A stretch of 41,292 nucleotides of DNA, taken from positions 1 to 41,292 of the forward strand of contig CAMAUY010000039.1 of assembly GCA_945861565.1 (NCBI GenBank), read 5' to 3'. This stretch comes from Akkermansia muciniphila (GTDB lineage: Bacteria; Verrucomicrobiota; Verrucomicrobiia; Limisphaerales; UBA9464). Position 1 is the first letter of the stretch. Each line of letters begins with the position of its first letter. The notes under the pieces are model-generated. The model was not told where the DNA came from and did no database searches. It was given only the letters and a program-made list of their open reading frames with translations. Position numbers and translations under genes: made by a program. Positions 35,530 through 41,292 of this stretch are shown here, in pieces.

Positions 35530-35745
35530 TCCGGAGGAGCGCCACGTTTATAGAAACGCCACCATCCCACAACGCAAGCTCCGTAGGAGCGGCATGAAAA
35601 GAGCCCATCGAAATCCGCCTTTTCTGTGGCACCTGCCGCATCATGCCGCCCCGCTGGGGCTTGCGATCGAGTGAATCATGTCTCGGGGCTATAAACATGC
35701 CGCGCCGCTGGCGCTTGGAATCCACGTAGCGCTCCCGGTTTTTGG
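35530..35745. repeat. REP-like 'CCGCTCC..GGAGCGGCATG' array
   Basis: Contains GCAAGCTCCGTAGGAGCGGC near 35574 facing CATGCCGCCCCGCTGGGGCT near 35642 and ATGCCGCGCCGCTGGCGCTT near 35697, each a small palindrome. An open frame of 349 codons crosses the region on the minus strand, but its composition is repeat-derived and no family is recognisable, so no gene is called here. Confidence 0.5.
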
Positions 35746-36159
35746 TTTTTCGCCAAGGAAATTGGAAAATGGTCGTTCTGGGGACAGGCTCTAAATAATC
35801 ACAGTTGACCCGTCCGTTTGTCTGTCGCCGGCAGTCTATCAATATTCTTCTCCTGATCCTTTTTTGCGTCTGTATGACAGCCTTCCTGTGGCCGGCCTTC
35901 CCACGTTGGGGAAATTCTTTGGCGGATTCCACCGGTCGGCCTCGATAGGACATTGCTTGACGCTCCGCGGTTAGATCGACTTCCTCGGACGCAGTTGGTA
36001 CGATGCCACTCGGGTGCAGGTGCGTTGTTGGTACAAAACGTGTGGAATGCGGGCTCGAGTGGGTGCCTGGCTTATCGAATCTGGATGGTGGAATCGCCTC
36101 TATCCGGTGAGTGCCTTTGTGCTTCGCCTCTTGCCGGACGGGCGGCGAGCAGACATTGA

Positions 36160-36599
36160 GTTTTGGAGCGTACCGACTACGCTGTAGGATTCGCACGCGA
36201 AGGCGCGAAGGCGCGAAGCAAAGCAAAGGGGTGCATCTCGAAGTTGTTGGAGAAGGTAGCGGACGCCGCGCAGCGGCCCTGTCCGCCCGCTGGACGCCGG
36301 CGGGGTTGTCGCAGCGCGACAACCCCAACAACTTCGGAATGCACCGACAGCAAAGCAGCCGCGGAAAACAACACTGGCATGGTGGCATGGAGAGGACGCA
36401 CTGAAGAGTGACCCGTCGGCGGATTTCCAATTCCTGCTTCCTTCGCGGCTTCGTGACTTCGCGCGAGTATTCGGGTCCGCAGACAACGACTTGAGTCTGG
36501 CTAACAGCATTCAGAACGGACCCGGCCAGTCGGTTCCTAGACATTTCATGCCAGGAAAATGGGCTGTTTTTCAACGGATTCAGATTATATGTCCTACAC
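36160..36599 (-). repeat. non-autonomous repeat element, copy B
   Basis: Read on the minus strand it begins GTGTAGGACATATAATCTG (36599-36581) and continues TGTCTAGGAACC, GTTGTCTGCGGACC and ATACTCGCGCGAAGTC. It ends in CTTCGCGCCTTCGCGTGCGA near 36190. The same ordered blocks occur at 19062-19320. It lies between the repeat array and the DUF1501 gene; no gene is present. Confidence 0.65.
36231..36344. mobile_element. nested 114-bp MITE-like insertion
   Basis: 20-bp imperfect terminal inverted repeats (36231-36250, GTGCATCTCGAAGTTGTTGG, and 36325-36344; 18 of 20 pair) enclose 74 bases with a second hairpin, GGGGTTGTCGC-AGC-GCGACAACCCC. The matching position in the 19-kb copy lacks this segment, so it behaves as an insertion inside copy B. 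No transposase is nearby. Confidence 0.6.
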
Positions 36600-36610
36600 C
36601 CTTCGCACCC

Positions 36611-38008
36611 TCAAATCAAACCCCGGATCGGCACGCCCCGGGTGACCGCTTCGAGCAAATTCCTCGGCAACCCGTCCGTCACCCGCACCTCGCCGATGTC
36701 CAGCAAGGTGTGCATGATCGTGGCCATCAAATCCTGCATGCCGATCGCTTCCGAAGCCGGTTCGCCTCCGTCCCGCGTGGACTGCCCGATCACCTGACCC
36801 ATTTTCAATCCGCCGCCGTACAACATGAGCGGCGCAAGGTTCCCCCAGTGATCCCGGCCCCCGCTGCTGTTGATCGCCGGAGTCCGGCCCATCTCTCCGC
36901 AGCAGACGAGGAGGATTTTTTCGCTCAACCCGCGGGCTTCGACGTCGTCGATAAATGCGGACACCGCGTGGTCAAATGGCACACCCACGTAGCCCATCCC
37001 GTCGGTCATGGGGGCATTGTTGACGTCCGCGTGCATATCCCAGACAAAACTGGTTGTCACGGTTACGAAGCCGCAACCCCGCTCGCAGAGTCGCCGGGCC
37101 AACAGGAGTAATTTCCCGAGAGTGGCCGCGTTGTCCGCATAGTGCGCACGGTTATTCCACCGGGTGCTGATCCGTTCCTTGGGAACCAGGGGGGCCGTGT
37201 CGTAACGCTCGATCAGTTTCGGATCCTCCTTCGACAAATCAAACGCCGCGGACACGCCCCGCAAAAGCGTGTCAAACGCCTGCTGTTGAAAGGTGCCGAA
37301 CCCTTCCACGACCCCGCTCGTGTCCGCCCACCGCTTCCACCGGTCCAGGTCGGCCAGCAAACCGCGACGATCGTTGAGTCGCTCGCGCGGCAGATTCAAC
37401 AGCATGTCCTTCTGCAAATTGCCCCCCGCTCCCGGCACAAACGGCGCATACGCCGTCCCCAGATCGCCGACCGCGCTGAAATTCCCAAAATCCGTGATGG
37501 CAGGCCCGGCCTCGGGCATCACTGCCCGCGGAAACAACGCCACATTTGTCGGCAGACCTGTCAGCCCCTGCAACGGCCCGACAATCCGCGAATACAATGA
37601 CCCCATGTTTGCTCCCAACGTATCGCGGCCAACGACGGGTTTGATGTCGTGATTCGCGTCTCCGGTGTAAAAGGAACGGATCACCGCTAATTTGTCCGCC
37701 CGACGCGCCAGCTTTTCGAACGTCCCGCCGAACGTCACCCCAGGCAGGGTGGTCTTGACCTCTCCGGTGGTACTGCGAATCCCCGAAGGTGCCTCCATCT
37801 TGGGATCGAAGGTCTCAAACTGCGAAGGCCCCCCATGCATGAAGAGGAAGATGACCGACTTGTCCCGCGCCGCCCGCGCCTGGCCCTTGGCGAGCGCCCG
37901 TGCCGCGCAGAGATCGCTCAGGCTCAGACCACCCAACCCCAGGCTGCCGACCCGTAAAAACTGGCGCCGATCCATCCCACCGCCGGCCGCGTCTTGAAAG
38001 GTCAACAT
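36611..38008 (-). CDS. DUF1501 domain protein, Tat-exported
   Basis: 465 residues from the ATG at 38008; the ORF extends to 38095, but this start places a twin-arginine leader near the N-terminus: DRRQFLRVGSLGLGGLSLSD. The DUF1501 core belongs to the alkaline phosphatase/sulfatase-like superfamily: SVIFLFMHGGPSQFETFDPK, GFVTVTTSFVWDMHADVNNA, VCCGEMGRTP and GGRDHWGN. It is expected in the periplasm, possibly as a hydrolase or surface metabolism protein. In planctomycetes and verrucomicrobia it is normally paired with a DUF1549/DUF1553 cytochrome-like gene; none is present here. Confidence 0.9.
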   Translation of the reverse strand: MLTFQDAAGGGMDRRQFLRVGSLGLGGLSLSDLCAARALAKGQARAARDKSVIFLFMHGGPSQFETFDPKMEAPSGIRSTTGEVKTTLPGVTFGGTFEKLARRADKLAVIRSFYTGDANHDIKPVVGRDTLGANMGSLYSRIVGPLQGLTGLPTNVALFPRAVMPEAGPAITDFGNFSAVGDLGTAYAPFVPGAGGNLQKDMLLNLPRERLNDRRGLLADLDRWKRWADTSGVVEGFGTFQQQAFDTLLRGVSAAFDLSKEDPKLIERYDTAPLVPKERISTRWNNRAHYADNAATLGKLLLLARRLCERGCGFVTVTTSFVWDMHADVNNAPMTDGMGYVGVPFDHAVSAFIDDVEARGLSEKILLVCCGEMGRTPAINSSGGRDHWGNLAPLMLYGGGLKMGQVIGQSTRDGGEPASEAIGMQDLMATIMHTLLDIGEVRVTDGLPRNLLEAVTRGVPIRGLI

Positions 38009-38305
38009 GAGTGATGCCCGTTGCAAACCCCTCCTGAGGGGAGCGTGTCTCTCCAGTACGCCCGGTGTCTCGCGGCCCGGCAATGTTAAATTCAAAGCGT
38101 ATTCGGTGCGACGCCGACCGACGCGGAGCGGTTTCGTCGGGCGAGTATTTCAGCCTTGAGTCTTTGCGCCCGCCGAACCGCGTTTCACGGACGCCGAGCG
38201 CGCCTGGAACTCCACCGATGTCGCCATGTTCCGCGCGCGTCTTCCGCAGACCGGTGTGCCGAATGATACTTCCAAGCAGTATCTAAACGCGGGACACTCT
38301 CTCCG

Positions 38306-39658
38306 ATGCTTCGGATCGCACCATGGATTTCGAGAGCGAAATCGAGATTTTTTGACCGACTCAAGCGGCACCCGATCGCTTGTGCTCGAGCCCGTGCCGC
38401 GCTGTCAAGGTATCCGTTGCCGCCGGGTGACTTTGTGACACTCGACCTCCTCGAGAAGACAGATCGGGATGCGATCCGCCGGCGGACCGAGGCGTTGGGA
38501 CCCGTGTTCAAGGGAATCGCCTGGAATGAGTTGTGCATCTGTATTGTCGGGCTCGACCGTTGCCGACGGTTTACGGAGACGCACCGCTCGGACTTGCGGG
38601 TCCTCTCGCTTCAACTCGATCATCTCATCCCGAAGGGCTTCTTTTGCGCGATGGAGGGAGCCGACCATCGGGACATCCGCCGAGCCACCCATCGAGCTCT
38701 GCGCGGCTGCCCGGTCGCGCCACAGGATTCATTCCCGAACGAAACCGTGCTCGAAGCCATTGCCGCCGGGGCACTGCGCAACTACGCCGACCGGGCCGCC
38801 GAACATGCCAATTCCGCGGCGGCTTATACCGCCTCGATGTCGTCCATCGCGACGTCGATGCTGACCTGGATGTTTTTCGGAGCCGAGCCGGGCACAGCCG
38901 AGCATCAACGATTCCTTGCCTACTTCCACGAGCTCGGTCCGGACGGGCTCGTTTGGAACCCCCAGAAACGGGAGGAGAATACGTTCCGGGCGTTCCGTGA
39001 TGATTTGTGGGCCGAGGTTGAGGCTCTGCAGGCTGGCACAGGACGGTTGTCCGGCGGGGGAATGTTGGCGCGAATGGTGATGGATGGAACCTTAGATGAG
39101 TCGATGCTCGGCAATCTCATTTACCAGGTCGAGATGGCACGTTCCGATCTGGAGAATTTTTTCCGCTGGCTGACCCGTCACGCCAGCGATGATTCGGCTC
39201 TGCTTGAACAAATTGCCGCCGAAGACAGGGCTGATGACGGCGTGCGCCCACTGACGGAGGCCTTTGTGCTCGAGACACTGCGCACCGACCAGAGTGAGCG
39301 GGCGATGCGTCGAGCGGAGCGCGACATCGTGTTCGACGGCTTCCTGATCCCGCGGCACGCGATGATCCGGTTGTGCCTGTGGGAGTCGCACCATGCCGAG
39401 AGCTCGTTTGCGGATCCCCACCGCTTCGCACCGCAGCGGTTCCTGGCCGAAATGCCGGGGACCGACCGCTTCGCACCGTTCGGGATCGATCATCACAAGT
39501 GCCCGTATGGCGGGGTCGCCACCCGGATCGGCGTGGTGTTTCTACGCACGCTCGCCCGCGGGTATCGAGTGACTGCGCTAACGCCAGGTCCGGCGGTGCG
39601 GGGTTCCAATCTCTGGGGTCCTGCTCCCGAATTTGCCGTGCAGCTGAAGCCACGATGA
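38306..39658 (+). CDS. cytochrome P450, atypical
   Basis: 450 residues. P450 elements: the C-helix segment GADHRDIRRATHRAL (119-132), the K-helix ExxR at E323-R326 (VLETLR), the PHRFAPQRFL meander, and the heme-ligand loop PFGIDHHKCPYGG with Cys399. The loop differs from the usual FGxGxHxCxG: Asp replaces the fourth-position Gly and CPYG has one extra residue. The I-helix region (LIYQVEMARSDLENFFRWLT, 271-290) lacks the AGx(D/E)T acid-alcohol pair that normally activates oxygen. It therefore may use peroxide, catalyse an unusual reaction or bind without monooxygenation. No ferredoxin or reductase gene is nearby. It is followed after 33 bases by a TauD-type oxygenase. Confidence 0.83.
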   Translation: MLRIAPWISRAKSRFFDRLKRHPIACARARAALSRYPLPPGDFVTLDLLEKTDRDAIRRRTEALGPVFKGIAWNELCICIVGLDRCRRFTETHRSDLRVLSLQLDHLIPKGFFCAMEGADHRDIRRATHRALRGCPVAPQDSFPNETVLEAIAAGALRNYADRAAEHANSAAAYTASMSSIATSMLTWMFFGAEPGTAEHQRFLAYFHELGPDGLVWNPQKREENTFRAFRDDLWAEVEALQAGTGRLSGGGMLARMVMDGTLDESMLGNLIYQVEMARSDLENFFRWLTRHASDDSALLEQIAAEDRADDGVRPLTEAFVLETLRTDQSERAMRRAERDIVFDGFLIPRHAMIRLCLWESHHAESSFADPHRFAPQRFLAEMPGTDRFAPFGIDHHKCPYGGVATRIGVVFLRTLARGYRVTALTPGPAVRGSNLWGPAPEFAVQLKPR

Positions 39659-39691
39659 CGTTCGATCGCAGCAGCAGAATCCTTCCCTTCG

Positions 39692-40534
39692 ATGAAACCA
39701 CTTCCCGCCCTGGCCGCATTGCGCCAACCGCGCCAATTGGGCATTCGGCTGCAGCTCGACCCACGGATTCCCGACTTGGGCGACGAGGACATTCAGTTGT
39801 TACTCAAGCTGCTGGCTCGGCACGGCGTCCTCTGCATCGTCAACCAACCTGTGAGCCCTCGCGAATTGCACGAGTTCGCAGCCCGATGGGGAGCGGTCAT
39901 CGAACTCCCGGCGGGACTGGCTCTCGCCAATCAGGAACCCGGCCTGCCGAGCATTACGCGCGTGGGTAATATTCGTCCCGACGGCAGTCTCATCCCGTCC
40001 ATGCGGTTCGCCGAATACTGGCATCACGATGGCGATTTCTGGGCATCCGGTCAGAATTTCATCTTGAACTTCCTGAGCAGCGTTCAAGTACCGACTGTGG
40101 GAGGACACACCGGATTCCTGGATTCCAGACGGGCGTACGAGAGGCTCGAGGAGCCTCACCGATCAGGTCTGGAAGGGGCGACAATAACGGTCCGGGCCTC
40201 GCAAATCAGCGACTTCAAGAAGGCCGCTCCCCACGAGTTGCCACCCGATGTTCAGCATCCGGTCCTATTTTCGCACCCCTTGACCCGGCAACTTGCCCTG
40301 TACTTACCCGATTCCTCGACCGGGATTCAGAAGAAGGACGGGCAATTTTGGGGGACCGTTGAATCCCTCATCGAATCCTCCCAGCAAAAGGTAGGCATCG
40401 TCGAACACGCGTGGGCGGAAGGCGATTTAGTGATCATGGATAACCTGCAGGTCATGCACCGCGGCATGGGTGGATATGGTGATCACCCTCGGCTCCTGTA
40501 CCGCTGTCAGGCCCGAATTCAGAGCCCACGGTAG
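39692..40534 (+). CDS. TauD/TfdA-family Fe(II)/2-oxoglutarate oxygenase
   Basis: 280 residues. The facial triad is His111-x-Asp113 in EYWHHDGDFW and His256 in LQVMHRGMGG, with the 2-oxoglutarate-binding arginine in GDHPRLLYR (Arg267). This is complete. The N-terminal HGVLCIVNQPVSPRELHEFA and LPSITRVGNIRPDGS are typical of TauD relatives, including the PvcB-type enzymes that act on small natural products. It is 33 bases downstream of the P450 gene, same strand, and probably co-transcribed. A hydroxylation or desaturation partner for the P450 product is likely; the substrate is unknown. Confidence 0.9.
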   Translation: MKPLPALAALRQPRQLGIRLQLDPRIPDLGDEDIQLLLKLLARHGVLCIVNQPVSPRELHEFAARWGAVIELPAGLALANQEPGLPSITRVGNIRPDGSLIPSMRFAEYWHHDGDFWASGQNFILNFLSSVQVPTVGGHTGFLDSRRAYERLEEPHRSGLEGATITVRASQISDFKKAAPHELPPDVQHPVLFSHPLTRQLALYLPDSSTGIQKKDGQFWGTVESLIESSQQKVGIVEHAWAEGDLVIMDNLQVMHRGMGGYGDHPRLLYRCQARIQSPR

Positions 40535-40630
40535 TGTTCGAAGCGGGGACGACGATCTAGTGAGAGAATTCGCGTGGGCAGGCTCGCGACGCCGTCGTGT
40601 TATTTCGGGCCAACGGGCCCGCGATTCTCA

Positions 40631-40776
40631 GCCCAGGCCATCGGCCTGGGTGCCGGGGCAATAGCAGATCGATGCACCCCAAAGGGGGGCGATGGATGGC
40701 GCATCCAGCCAATTAAATCGCGGCCCTACAGGCCGCCGACCCTCGCCACATCTATACCCAGGCCGATGGCCTGGGC
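40631..40776. repeat. 146-bp unit bounded by palindromic 21-bp inverted repeats
   Basis: GCCCAGGCCATCGGCCTGGG (40631-40650, next base T) is the exact reverse complement of 40756-40776. Each arm is itself a palindrome (CCCAGGCC around a 3-base centre). The interior contains GCGGCC-CTACA-GGCCGC and a CCCCAAAGGGG stretch. It occupies gene-free DNA downstream of the TauD gene. Confidence 0.6.
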
Positions 40777-40794
40777 TAAGGGATGACGCTCGAA

Positions 40795-40965
40795 CAAAAC
40801 GTAAGCCCCGTCAGGGGCGACAGATCCGGAGGAGGATAACGCGCCTTGTGCCAAATTCTGTGTCGCCCCTCCAGGGCTTGCGCGCGGTGCACCCTAGAAC
40901 CCACGGCTGACGCCATGGGCTACGTTCTGACGGCGCTCCGCGCCTCCGGAGTACGCCACAGCAAG
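40795..40965 (-). repeat. REP-like modular palindrome array (copy 2)
   Basis: The reverse complement matches 647-823: GGCGTACTCCGGAGGCGCGG, CGTAGCCCATGGCG, CGCAAGCCC.GGAGGGGCGAC and TTTTGTTCGA occur in the same order, and most bases are identical. Its inverted-repeat arms are less perfect than in copy 1. The remaining 41000-41292 shows no gene. Confidence 0.7.
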
Positions 40966-41292
40966 CCGCTGCAGAGTAGGAATAAGTCGGAGATTTTGAA
41001 TGCGCCGAGTCATTCATCCATTTCACTGATGGATACCGCCGCTAGGCCGCCCTAATGCTAAGTCGCGGAGAGCCGCCAGAAAGTGGAGTACGCCTGAGGC
41101 GTGAGAAGCGCTTCCATTTTGTCGTCGCAGAACGGCCAAACTCCACGGCGGCGCGGCAGCACGGCCCTACCCTACCTCAATTGTCAATTAACCAAATAAG
41201 CACGGTTCGTCGCGAAGCACGGCTCGTCGATATGCCTCGCCTAATGGAACGTATTGTCTTTTAATTCCCTTCCACAAGTTATGCATGCATCG

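Noticed and set aside
35525..36574. 349-codon minus-strand ORF in the repeat-rich region
   Set aside because: It spans several palindromic repeats and element copy B, and the translated sequence resembles no protein family.
38306..40534. Isonitrile biosynthesis cluster
   Set aside because: The TauD relative resembles PvcB-type enzymes, but no isonitrile synthase gene is present in the window.

Overview
The window looks like chromosomal DNA of a GC-rich verrucomicrobial bacterium (Pedosphaera/Limisphaerales-like), with some overlap to planctomycete gene families. I base this on the gene content: tandem-repeat GloVer-type secreted proteins, a Tat-exported DUF1501 protein, secreted proteins ending in an aromatic-rich '..FFRLRWP / ..YFRFEPAP' tail, a prepilin-like protein with an RRRGFTLIE leader, an ECF sigma factor beside a kinase-WD40 giant, and abundant dispersed palindromic repeats. 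No RNA genes, CRISPR array or complete insertion sequence were seen.

Layout. 1-976 is non-coding and repeat-rich. 977-2176 is a SAM methyltransferase whose tail runs antisense into a broken nucleotidyltransferase pair (2140-2398). 2736-9864 is a minus-strand five-gene unit: YtrA-type GntR regulator, ABC ATPase, secreted beta-propeller protein, prepilin-like protein and ABC-2 permease. 10292-19000 is the core housekeeping part: enolase, histidinol-phosphate aminotransferase, an RluA-type pseudouridine synthase, a PpiD/SurA-like chaperone, an AraC regulator, a RelE-like protein, coaD and archaeal-type phosphoglycerate mutase. Several of these genes abut or overlap tail to tail. 19356-24770 holds two tandem GloVer-repeat secreted proteins, one cut short.

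24843-30810 contains a remnant of a secreted-protein C-terminus, then an ECF sigma factor gene followed by a 1620-residue Ser/Thr kinase with 16 WD40 repeats, a plausible phospho-signalling unit. 30890-31265 is an AbrB antitoxin with an internally deleted PIN toxin. 31362-32261 is a prenyl diphosphate synthase. 32358-36600 is accessory DNA: an IS-related small ORF, a secreted protein, a secreted-protein fragment, an intact Phd/VapC toxin-antitoxin pair and about 1.4 kb of nested repeats. 36611-38008 is the DUF1501 protein. 38306-40534 is an atypical cytochrome P450 followed by a TauD-type Fe(II)/2-oxoglutarate oxygenase, a candidate small biosynthetic unit. 40535-41292 is repeat-rich and non-coding.

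The observations most worth following are the P450-TauD pair, the GntR-ABC-propeller-pilin cluster, the sigma-kinase pair, and a family of non-autonomous elements (19.06 kb, 36.6 kb, with a related end at 32.36 kb), one copy of which carries a nested 114-bp inverted-repeat insertion.
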